A stretch of DNA of 64,000 nucleotides, taken from DATAES01 sp963721305 (GTDB lineage Bacteria > Actinomycetota > Acidimicrobiia > Acidimicrobiales > JACDCH01). Location of the stretch: assembly GCA_963721305.1 (NCBI GenBank), contig CAVRIR010000003.1:682001-746000 (forward strand), written 5' to 3'. A program made the translations under genes and the position numbers. The notes under the pieces are model-generated. The model searched no databases. It was not told where the DNA came from and saw only the letters and a list, made by a program, of their open reading frames with translations. Positions 43,352-51,132 of the stretch are shown piece after piece. Numbering within the stretch: the first letter of the stretch is position 1; each line of letters begins with the position of its first letter.

Positions 43352-45681
43352 CGCGCTGCCTGCAGTCGAGGCGCGAGGGGCATGAGCTTGCGGGGACCTC
43401 CCGGGGACTTGGCGAAGTGCTCGACCAGCCAACCGCGCTTGCGGGCGATCGCCGCGAGCCGGGTCTCCGGGTTCACCGCGACCGGGAAGCCGACGGCTTC
43501 GAGCATGGGGAGGTCCGACGACGAGTCCGCGTAGGCGATCGACTCCGCGAGCGAGATGCCCTCGGCTGCGGCGTAGTCGAACATCGCTTGCGCGCGCGCC
43601 TCGCCGGTGGGCGGCACCATGCGCAGCTCGCCGGCGTAGCGACCGTTCGCGGTCGGTTCGAGCGACGCGCACACCACGTCGTCGAACAAGGGACGCAAGG
43701 GCGCCACGACGAAGTCGAGCGCGCCGGTGATGAGCAGCGTGCGATGGCCGAGGGCGCGGTGCTCGCGGACGCGGCGAATGGCGGCAGGGAACGACTTCGT
43801 GATGATGAGGTCGCTGAACATCTCGACCGAGTCCTCGTCGAGCTGACCGATCGGCGCGTCCTCGAACCGACGGTAGAAGTGGCGAAGGAAGTCGCCGCGA
43901 TCGCGCCGGTCCATCGCCAGCAGGCGGGGTGCCTCGGCGACCGTGCGAGCCACGAGCCGAAGGCGGTCGTCGGTGCGGAGATGGCGCGTCGCGAGCCATG
44001 CGTACGACGCGACGACGTTGGACGCGATGAGCGTGTTCTCCAGGTCGAACGCCGCGAGCTGGCGCTCGGGCGACAGCACTTGGCGCCGCAACCGGTCCTC
44101 GCGGTTCTCGACCGTCGACTTGCCGGGCGTCGTCCGCACGCGAGCGTGCTCGACGACGGACGGCAGGTGCACGTTGCACACGTAGTGGTCCCAGTCGATG
44201 GCGCGAGGATCGAACCAGAACGCATCGCGGTCGTCCGCATCGACCGACTCCCAGAGCGCGAGCAGGCGGTCGACCCCATACAGCGCCTCGCACTCGGCGT
44301 AGGCGCCGTACAGCTCGACATACGAGAGGGCGCGCTCGGCTTCTTCGCGGCGTTCCTCGAGCCGCGCCGTCAGTTCGGCCTGCTTCCCTCGCAGCGGGAG
44401 CGACTGCAGCACCCGTTCGGCCCGCTCGAGCGTCGTCTTGGCGCGGCGCAGCTGTCCTTGCACCTTGCCTCGGCCCGGGAAGGCCCACGGCCGCACGACG
44501 ATCGGCTGTCCTTTGGTGTCGTACAGCGGGCGCTCGAGGAACCATTCACGCCCGAGATCGACGAGGCGCCGGTAGCGCAGCGGGTTGACGGAACCCGACG
44601 CGCTCTGGAAAACGTCGACCTGACCGTCGGCCGACGGCCCGCGGGCGGCGACCGCGCACACGGCCCCGACCACGAGATCGACGGGAATGACGTCGACCAC
44701 GCCTTCGGGAACGCCTGGGAACTCGCGGAGCAGCCCACGCGCGTACGAGATGATCACCGGCTCCGCCATGCGGAAGCCGCGGATCCAGCCCGGACGCGGC
44801 TCGGCGAGTGACGACTCGATGATCGACGGCCGGACGATCGACACGGGGATGTCGCCGCGCGTCTCGGCCAGCGCGCGCTCGCCGAGCGCCTTCGTGTACG
44901 CGTAGGCGTCGGGCCAACCCAGCGAAACGGCGCGGGCGCGCCCGGCTTCGACCATGCGCTCCTTGACCCATTGCGTGCGCCGCTGCTCGGTCTTCTCCGC
45001 GAGCAGCGGCACGCCCGCCGCGCCGAGCTCGCGCCGCGCCTCGGCGCTGAAGCGCTTGAGCGCCTCGGGCGACCGGCTGTCCGCTTCCGCATCGGCCCGC
45101 GCTCGACGAGCCGCGTCGACCTCGACGCGCCAGTCGATGTCGAGGAAGAACAGGCCGTCGGACAGGAGGCTCTCGGGGGCGGCGCCGCGGCGGTTGCCGG
45201 CGACGTAACAGGTCGACACCGCGACGAGATGCGGGCGAACGCCGAGCGATTGGAGCGTCTGCGCGATGCGGCTCGGCCCGAGCAGGTTGACCTCGACGGC
45301 GCTGTCGAGCGGCGAGTCGAACGCAACGGTCGCGGCGCTGTGGATCACGATGTCGCACGAAGCGAGCGCGGCGCGTCCGGAGTCGTCCAGGGCGAGGCCG
45401 TCGCGGCCGACATCACCGGGGATCACCGTGACCCGGCGAGCGATCAGGTCGTCGAAGGCGGCGTTGCCGCCCAGCTCGGTACGCAGCCGGTCGAAGGCGT
45501 CGTTGCGGAATATCTCGCGCCGGGCTCGCTGGTCGACCGACGATCGCCGCCCCGGCCTGAGCAGCAGCACGAGCTCGCAGTCGGGGACGGCCCGCAGGAG
45601 CCGCTCGACCAGCGCGGTGCCGAGGAACCCGGTCGTGCCGGTGATGGCGATGCGCCTGCCGGCGAGTCCTTCCCGGATCAC
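43348..45681 (-). CDS. Fatty acyl-CoA reductase-like SDR fused to a HAD-IB domain
   Basis: A 777-residue fusion. The N-terminal extended SDR of the Male-sterility/NAD_binding_4 type has GTTGFLGTALVERLL, a STCYVAGNRRG strand with the catalytic Ser/Thr, YAYTKALGE as the YxxxK motif near 295, and SIVRPSIIESS. Such domains reduce acyl-CoA or acyl-ACP to aldehyde or alcohol. A charged helical linker leads to a HAD-IB domain from about residue 560, with AAFDLENTLIASN, LLITGAL and ADSSSDLPML. Motif I reads DLENT instead of DxDGT, so the second Asp is Glu. The GTG at 45681 lies only 24 bp from the divergent tetR start. Confidence 0.85.
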   Translation of the reverse strand: MIREGLAGRRIAITGTTGFLGTALVERLLRAVPDCELVLLLRPGRRSSVDQRARREIFRNDAFDRLRTELGGNAAFDDLIARRVTVIPGDVGRDGLALDDSGRAALASCDIVIHSAATVAFDSPLDSAVEVNLLGPSRIAQTLQSLGVRPHLVAVSTCYVAGNRRGAAPESLLSDGLFFLDIDWRVEVDAARRARADAEADSRSPEALKRFSAEARRELGAAGVPLLAEKTEQRRTQWVKERMVEAGRARAVSLGWPDAYAYTKALGERALAETRGDIPVSIVRPSIIESSLAEPRPGWIRGFRMAEPVIISYARGLLREFPGVPEGVVDVIPVDLVVGAVCAVAARGPSADGQVDVFQSASGSVNPLRYRRLVDLGREWFLERPLYDTKGQPIVVRPWAFPGRGKVQGQLRRAKTTLERAERVLQSLPLRGKQAELTARLEERREEAERALSYVELYGAYAECEALYGVDRLLALWESVDADDRDAFWFDPRAIDWDHYVCNVHLPSVVEHARVRTTPGKSTVENREDRLRRQVLSPERQLAAFDLENTLIASNVVASYAWLATRHLRTDDRLRLVARTVAEAPRLLAMDRRDRGDFLRHFYRRFEDAPIGQLDEDSVEMFSDLIITKSFPAAIRRVREHRALGHRTLLITGALDFVVAPLRPLFDDVVCASLEPTANGRYAGELRMVPPTGEARAQAMFDYAAAEGISLAESIAYADSSSDLPMLEAVGFPVAVNPETRLAAIARKRGWLVEHFAKSPGGPRKLMPLAPRLQAAR

Positions 45682-45692
45682 GCTCGTTTGTC

Positions 45693-45704
45693 TACCATTT
45701 GGTA
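45693..45704. promoter_or_regulatory. TetR operator palindrome overlapping the tetR -10
   Basis: TACCA and TGGTA flank TT as a perfect 12-bp inverted repeat. The left half, TACCAT (45693-45698), is also a TANNNT hexamer ending 7 nt before the tetR GTG at 45706. On the other strand the site lies directly upstream of a TAGACA hexamer (45685-45690) facing the acyl-reductase gene. Occupation by the regulator would therefore block both promoters. Confidence 0.65.
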
Positions 45705-45705
45705 A

Positions 45706-46305
45706 GTGAGCACGAAAGACCGAGTGCTCGACGCCGCGTTGACGTCGTTCGGGACCCGCGGGTTCGAGGCCACCTCGCTCGACGCCATCGCCGCTGAGCT
45801 GGGCGTTCGCAAGCAGACGATCCTGTACTACTTCCCGAGCAAGGACGCGTTGCTCGACGGCGTCATCGATGCCTGCGCGGACGAGCTGACCGCCGAGCTC
45901 GAGCGGACGCTCGGCCGCGCCGGGGACGGCTGGGGTCGGGTCGAAGCCGTCGTACGCAAGGTCTTCCGCCTCGCCGCCCGCCGTCCGGCGCTGCTCGGCT
46001 TCCTCCGTGAGGTCTCGCGGCTCGGACCGCCGGCGTCCACCCGGCTCGCCGACCGGCTCGATCCGCTGGTGAAGCGGGCGCAAGGCTTCCTCGAGACCGA
46101 GATGGCGGCCGGCAGCCTGCGGCCGCGGGATCCGTCGCTCGTGCTGCTCGCCGCGTACTCGATGGTCGTCGGGGTGTCGACCGAGGTCGAGGTGCTCGGC
46201 GCGCTCGGCCAGGAGCAGACGCTGCGAGCGCTGGTACGCCGGCGCAACGGGTTGCTGGCGCTGCTGCGCGACGCGCTCGTCGTCAGCGCTTCGTATCGAA
46301 CCTGA
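45706..46305 (+). CDS. TetR-family transcriptional regulator
   Basis: A 199-residue regulator. The N-terminal HTH reads KDRVLDAALTSFGTRGFEATSLDAIAAELGV, summarised by the core FEATSLDAIA, followed by RKQTILYYFPSKDALL. The C-terminal ligand domain is helical. It is divergent from the acyl-reductase operon, with a perfect palindrome in the 24-bp gap, and so is very likely an autoregulated repressor of that lipid cluster. The inducer could be an acyl-CoA or fatty acid (inference). Its 3' end overlaps the convergent ddl gene by 23 bp. Confidence 0.9.
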   Translation: MSTKDRVLDAALTSFGTRGFEATSLDAIAAELGVRKQTILYYFPSKDALLDGVIDACADELTAELERTLGRAGDGWGRVEAVVRKVFRLAARRPALLGFLREVSRLGPPASTRLADRLDPLVKRAQGFLETEMAAGSLRPRDPSLVLLAAYSMVVGVSTEVEVLGALGQEQTLRALVRRRNGLLALLRDALVVSASYRT

Positions 46306-47372
46306 CGCGGCGGTCGTGTCGATCGAGCGCGAGCCGAACGAGCTCGTCGACGAGCTCGTCGTACGGGAGCCCCGACGCCTCCCACAGCTTCGGGTACATC
46401 GAGATCGGCGTGAACCCCGGGATGGTGTTGAGCTCGTTCACGAGAAACCCTCGCCCGTTCTCCTCGTAGAAGAAGTCGACCCGGGCCATGCCGTCCACCC
46501 GCAACGCCACGTACGCATCGACCGCGAACTCGCGGACCCGGCGCGTCTCGTCATCGGACAGCGGCGCGGGGATGCGCAGGCCGGCGTTGCCGTCGAGGTA
46601 CTTGTCGTCGAAGTCGTAGAACTCGCGACTCGGCACGACCTCGCCGGGCAGCGACGCGCGCGGCGAGGCGTTGCCGAGCACTGCGACCTCGATCTCGCGC
46701 CCAATGATGGTCTCTTCGACGATGACGTACTCGTCGTAACGCAGCGCCTCGGCGATCGCGTCACGCAACTCGGCCTCGTCGCGTGCCTTCGTGACGCCGA
46801 CGGACGAACCGAGGTTCGCCGGCTTCACGAACATCGGCAGTCGGAGCTCGCTGATCGCGCGCGCGATGAAGGCGCCGTCGACGTCGTGCTCGCGGGCGCT
46901 CATCCAACGTCCTTGCGGCAGGCCTCGCGCCGCGAGCACGTCCTTGGCCGCCGACTTGTCCATGCACAGCGCGGACGCGAGCACGCCGGCCCCGACATAC
47001 GGAACGCCTGCGAGTTCGAGCAGGCCCTGGACCGTTCCGTCCTCGCCCATCGGCCCGTGCACGAGCGGGAACACGACGACCTCGGACGCGCTCGCGGTTC
47101 GCCGGGACGATCGCGGGGAGAGGATCGATCTCGGACGCATCGCTGTCGTCCGGCGAAGGCAACGCGCCCGCTCCGGCGGCGCTCTCGAGCGCTGCGATCG
47201 CATCGCCCGACTCGACCCAGCGGCCGTCGCGGGTGATGCCGATGGGGACGATCTCGAACCGCTCTGCATCGGCAGCGCGCAGCACGTGCAGCGCGGAGAT
47301 GCACGACACCTCGTGCTCCGCCGAGCGCCCACCGAACAAGACGACGAGCCGGACGCGGTCAGGTCGGGGCAC
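46283..47372 (-). pseudogene. ddl: D-alanine--D-alanine ligase, frameshifted by one extra base
   Basis: The restored protein is about 362 residues. The first frame has VRLVVLFGGRSAEHEVSCISA, the Ddl signature. After a break near 47093 the second frame continues with SEVVVFPLVHGPMGEDGTVQG, LGSSVGVTKA (ATP-grasp loop), EIEVAVLGN and NELNTIPGFTPISMYP (magnesium and substrate site). Length 1090 minus 1 is divisible by 3. It makes the D-Ala-D-Ala dipeptide for peptidoglycan. murF, the next enzyme in that pathway, is divergent only 23 bp away. Being essential in most cell-walled bacteria, ddl is unlikely to be truly inactive, which favours a consensus error. Confidence 0.88.
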
Positions 47373-47378
47373 GGTGCA

Positions 47379-47384
47379 ATCGTA
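47379..47384 (-). promoter_or_regulatory. -10 element TACGAT of ddl
   Basis: On the minus strand TACGAT ends 6 nt before the ddl GTG at 47372. It overlaps the divergent murF -10 by two bases. Confidence 0.55.
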
Positions 47385-47388
47385 AGGT
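47383..47388 (+). promoter_or_regulatory. -10 element TAAGGT of murF
   Basis: TAAGGT ends 7 nt before the murF GTG at 47396. The overlap with the ddl hexamer means the two promoters probably compete for RNA polymerase. Confidence 0.55.
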
Positions 47389-47395
47389 CTCGCCC

Positions 47396-48715
47396 GTGAA
47401 GTTCCGGGCGATGGACGTCGCAGCCGCCACCGGCGGCGATCTCCGTGGACCGGATGTCGAGATCGACGGGGCCACGATCGACTCGCGGGCGGTCAAGCCG
47501 GATTCGTTGTTCGTGGCTATCGTCGCCGAGCGCGATGGCCACTCGTACATCGCCGACGCGGTCGAGTCGGGCGCGGCGGCGTACCTCACCGCGCGGGCGC
47601 CGGTCGGTGTCGACGCGGCGGCCGTGGTCGTGGCGGACACCGCCGACGCACTGCTGGCGCTCGGTCGTCACGCACGCACGCGGCTGCCGGACCGTGTGAT
47701 CGGGATCACCGGCTCGGTCGGCAAAACGACGGTGAAGGACCTGACGCGCGCCGCGGTCGGCGCGCGGTTCGCCGTCCACGCGAACGAACGGTCGTTCAAC
47801 AACGAGCTCGGTGTTCCGCTGACGCTCGCGAACGCGCCTGAAGGCACCGAAGTCACCGTCGTGGAGATGGGGGCGCGCCGGCGCGGGCACATCCGCCTGC
47901 TGTGCGAGGTCGCGCGCCCGACCATCGGCATCGTCACCGCAATCGAGCTCGCCCACACCGAGATCTTCGGCTCCATCGAAGAGGTTGCTGCCGCGAAGAG
48001 CGAGCTCGTCGAGGCCCTACCGGCCGACGGGGTCGCGGTGCTGAACGCCGACCGGTCCTTGGTGGCGCGGATGGCGGAGCGCACGGTGGCACGCGTCCTG
48101 ACGTACGCGGTGGAAGCAGCGGGCGCCGATGTCACGGCGGCCGCGGTCACGGTCGACGACGAGTTGCGGGCCTCGTTCGAGCTGCGCACGCCCTGGGGCA
48201 GCGCGGGCGTGCGTCTGCCGGTCGCGGGTCTGCACCAGGTGTCGAACGCGCTTGCCGCGTCCGCCGCTGCGCTCGCGTCGGAAGTGGCTGTCGAGGAGAT
48301 CGCCGCCGGCCTGGGCGCGGCAACCCTGTCGCCGTGGCGGATGGAGGTACGGCGGGCGCCGAGCGGCGCCGTGATCGTCAACGACGCCTACAACGCCAAC
48401 CCGGCGTCGACGGAAGCGGCGTTGCGTTCGCTCGAGGCGCTGCCGGCGCAGCGCCGCATCGCGGTTTTGGGGGTGATGGCCGAGCTGGGCGACGCCGGCC
48501 CGGCGGAGCATGCGCGCATCGCGATGCTCGCGCGCGACATGGGCATCGAGGTGATCGCAATCGATGCGTTCGACTACGGCGCGCCGACGGTCCACGGCGT
48601 CGGCGGCGCGTTGGACGCGCTGGATGCGATGCAGCTCGGCGAGAGCGATGCCGTCCTCGTGAAAGGAAGTCGGGTCGCGGGCCTCGAGAAGCTGGCAGCC
48701 GCGCTGCTCCAGTGA
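47396..48715 (+). CDS. murF: UDP-N-acetylmuramoyl-tripeptide--D-alanyl-D-alanine ligase
   Basis: A 439-residue Mur ligase. The N-terminal UMT-binding domain has IDSRAVKPDSLFVAIVAERDGHSYI, and the ATP loop is GITGSVGKTTVKDL near residue 105. The central domain includes ERSFNNELGVPLTL and VVEMGARRRGHI. The C-terminal domain carries NDAYNANPAST, the MurF signature. It adds D-Ala-D-Ala to UDP-MurNAc-tripeptide in the cytoplasm, using the product of the divergent ddl gene. No other mur or mraY gene follows, so this pair is separate from a dcw cluster. Confidence 0.93.
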   Translation: MKFRAMDVAAATGGDLRGPDVEIDGATIDSRAVKPDSLFVAIVAERDGHSYIADAVESGAAAYLTARAPVGVDAAAVVVADTADALLALGRHARTRLPDRVIGITGSVGKTTVKDLTRAAVGARFAVHANERSFNNELGVPLTLANAPEGTEVTVVEMGARRRGHIRLLCEVARPTIGIVTAIELAHTEIFGSIEEVAAAKSELVEALPADGVAVLNADRSLVARMAERTVARVLTYAVEAAGADVTAAAVTVDDELRASFELRTPWGSAGVRLPVAGLHQVSNALAASAAALASEVAVEEIAAGLGAATLSPWRMEVRRAPSGAVIVNDAYNANPASTEAALRSLEALPAQRRIAVLGVMAELGDAGPAEHARIAMLARDMGIEVIAIDAFDYGAPTVHGVGGALDALDAMQLGESDAVLVKGSRVAGLEKLAAALLQ

Positions 48716-50023
48716 TCAATCGGTGGGGGCGGTCACGAGCTCCGGGGCGCCCGCGGGGACGCGAACGTCTGCGTACCAAGCGAGCGCGAGCGCGACGACG
48801 GCGTTGACGAGCAACACCGCCGTCACCGAGGTTGCGTCGATGACCTTGCCGGCGATGAGGTTGCCGACGCCGACGGTGCCGCCGAACCCCATGATCCACA
48901 GCGCCATCACCCGACCTCGGACGCTGTCGTCGAGTCGCTCCTGCAGTGCGGTCGAGAGCGACGTCACCATGGCGAAGTAGAAGAACCCGAGTATGGCGAC
49001 GACCAGGAACGCGGGACCGGGTGATCGCAACACGGCGAACACGGCGAGCGACACCGCGTAACCCACCATGCCGACGCGCACGAGCGCGTTGAGTGAGCGA
49101 CCCGCGAGGACGGTGCCGATCGACAGCGCGCCGAGCGCGGCGCCGACGCCGAACGTCGCGTACAGCAGTCCGTAGCCAGCTGAGTCTGAGGCGATGCCGA
49201 GGTTCAGCGCCGCGACGACCGCCAACTGGCCGACGAACGTCAAGGCGAAGGCCGAGAACAGGAAGATCGTGATGAGGCAGCGCTTGATGACTCGATCGGA
49301 GCGCGCCACCCGCAGACCGACCGTGAGCTGATGCCAGCCGCGCTTCTCGCCGTCGATGCCGACCGGCCGCGGAATCGCCACCGCCATCAAGGCGGCGATG
49401 ACGAAGATGTACGTGACGGCGTTGCCGAAGAACACCCAGTCCGCGCCGACGACGTGGAGCAGGACACCGCCGATGGCCGGGCCGATGACGCGTGAGCCGT
49501 TCATCTGCGCCGAGTTCAGCGAAATCGCGGCGGCCAGGTTCTCCCGTTCCACGAGCGACGGCAGCAGCGCGCTGTACACGGGCGCGTAGATGGCCTGTCC
49601 GATCCCGATGGCGAGCACCATCAGGAAGATCAAGGTCAAGTTCGGGTTGCCGCCCTGCACGACGAACCCCAGCGCGACGGAGAACAGCGCCTGTTCGACC
49701 GAGACCCAGATGAGGAGCATCTTGCGGTCGAGGACGTCGGCGACCCACCCACCGATGGCGGACAGGAGCAACAGCGGGCCCAGCTGCGCGAACACGATGA
49801 GGCCCACGTACGTGGCGCTGTGGGTGAGCGTGTAGGCGTAGCCCATGAGCACCGCGTTCTGCATCCAGCTGCCGATGTTCGAGGCGAACGCGCCGAAGAA
49901 GACGACCTTGAACACGCGATCTCGCAGGACGTCACGCGCGTTGCCAGGAACGAACGGGCGGTCAGCGTCGAGCAGCGCGTCTTCGCTGTCCTCGAGCGTG
50001 TACTTCGGCTGTTGGATGGTCAC
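48716..50023 (-). CDS. MFS transporter, MFS_3 / EntS-like
   Basis: A 435-residue transporter with twelve membrane segments. The opening FKVVFFGAFASNIGSWMQNAVLMGYAYTLT (key features NIGSWMQ near residue 48) and GGWVADVLDRKMLL between helices 2 and 3 are typical of the EntS/MFS_3 subfamily. That subfamily exports siderophores, drugs or metabolites. The cytoplasmic N-terminus is acidic. The GTG at 50023 overlaps the alanine dehydrogenase stop, so it belongs to the aminotransferase-ald-MFS operon. The 3' end abuts murF (convergent, no gap). The cargo is unknown. Confidence 0.85.
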   Translation of the reverse strand: MTIQQPKYTLEDSEDALLDADRPFVPGNARDVLRDRVFKVVFFGAFASNIGSWMQNAVLMGYAYTLTHSATYVGLIVFAQLGPLLLLSAIGGWVADVLDRKMLLIWVSVEQALFSVALGFVVQGGNPNLTLIFLMVLAIGIGQAIYAPVYSALLPSLVERENLAAAISLNSAQMNGSRVIGPAIGGVLLHVVGADWVFFGNAVTYIFVIAALMAVAIPRPVGIDGEKRGWHQLTVGLRVARSDRVIKRCLITIFLFSAFALTFVGQLAVVAALNLGIASDSAGYGLLYATFGVGAALGALSIGTVLAGRSLNALVRVGMVGYAVSLAVFAVLRSPGPAFLVVAILGFFYFAMVTSLSTALQERLDDSVRGRVMALWIMGFGGTVGVGNLIAGKVIDATSVTAVLLVNAVVALALAWYADVRVPAGAPELVTAPTD

Positions 50024-51132
50024 TGGCCGAGTCCGACGACGTCGAGTCCGAGCGCCTCTGCCACGGCCGGATGGGTCACGTTCCCTTGGTGCACGTTGAC
50101 GCCGTGGGCGAGCGCAGGGTCGAGTCGGGCTGCTTCGGCGACCCCGTGCACCGCGAGTTCGACCAGGTAGGCGAGCGTGGCGTTCGTGAGCGCGTAGGTC
50201 GAGGTGTGCGGGACGGCGCCCGGGATGTTGCCGACGGCGTAGTGGATCACGTCATGGTGGACGTAGATCGGATCCGTGTGTGTCGTCTCGTGGATGCCGG
50301 CGACGCAGCCGCCCTGGTCGATGGCGACGTCCACGAGCACGGAGCCGGGCCGCATGCTCGCGACCATGTCGTCCGTGACGAGCGTCGGTGCCCGTCCGCC
50401 CGGCACCAGCACCGCGCCGATCAACAGGTCGGCGTCGGCGACCGCCCGCTCGAGCGTGCCCTTGTTCGACGCGAGCGTCAGGATGCGGCCCTTGTGGATC
50501 TGGTCGACCCAACGCAGACGGTCGATGTTCTTGTCGAGGAGGACGACTTCGGCCTCCATGCCGGCGGCGATCCACGCCGCGTTCCAACCGACATTGCCCG
50601 CACCGAGCACGACGACCCGTCCGGGGCGGACGCCCGGCGCGCCGCCGAGCAGCACGCCGCGCCCGCCGCTCGCCTTCTCGAGGTAGTGCGCACCCGCCTG
50701 CGTCGCCATGCGGCCGGCGACCTCGCTCATCGGCGCGAGCAGGGGGAGCGCGCCATCGGCTGTCTGCACCGTCTCGTACGCGACCGCCGTGCACTGCGAC
50801 CGCAGGAGCGCCTTCGCCACTTCCGGGTACGCCGCGAGATGGAGGTACGTGAACAGCAGCAGGTCTTCGCGCAGGTACCCGTACTCGGGTTCCTGCGGCT
50901 CCTTCACCTTGCAGACGAGATCGGCGCCTGCCCAAACCGCGGCCGCGTCGCGAACGATCGATGCGCCTGCGCCCTCGAACTCGGCGTCCGTGATGCCTGC
51001 GCCCGTGCCGGCTCCCGCCTGTACGAGGACCCGCACGTCGTGATGGACGAGCTCGCGTACGCCGTCGGGCGTGAGCGCGACGCGATGCTCGCTGTCCTTG
51101 ACCTCGGTGGGAACGCCGACCGTCGACGTCAT
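50020..51132 (-). CDS. ald: Alanine dehydrogenase
   Basis: About 370 residues. The N-terminal signature is VGVPTEVKDSEHRVALTP. The pyruvate-binding Lys is in CKVKEPQEPEY, the catalytic His in YLHLAAYPE, the Rossmann loop is VLGAGNVGWNAAWIA near residue 172, and the catalytic Asp is in VDVAIDQGGC. The enzyme interconverts alanine and pyruvate plus ammonia with NAD. The ATG at 51132 overlaps the stop of the aminotransferase gene. In that setting it probably recycles alanine formed by the transaminase back to pyruvate, as in omega-amino acid or taurine catabolism. Confidence 0.93.
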   Translation of the reverse strand: MTSTVGVPTEVKDSEHRVALTPDGVRELVHHDVRVLVQAGAGTGAGITDAEFEGAGASIVRDAAAVWAGADLVCKVKEPQEPEYGYLREDLLLFTYLHLAAYPEVAKALLRSQCTAVAYETVQTADGALPLLAPMSEVAGRMATQAGAHYLEKASGGRGVLLGGAPGVRPGRVVVLGAGNVGWNAAWIAAGMEAEVVLLDKNIDRLRWVDQIHKGRILTLASNKGTLERAVADADLLIGAVLVPGGRAPTLVTDDMVASMRPGSVLVDVAIDQGGCVAGIHETTHTDPIYVHHDVIHYAVGNIPGAVPHTSTYALTNATLAYLVELAVHGVAEAARLDPALAHGVNVHQGNVTHPAVAEALGLDVVGLGQ

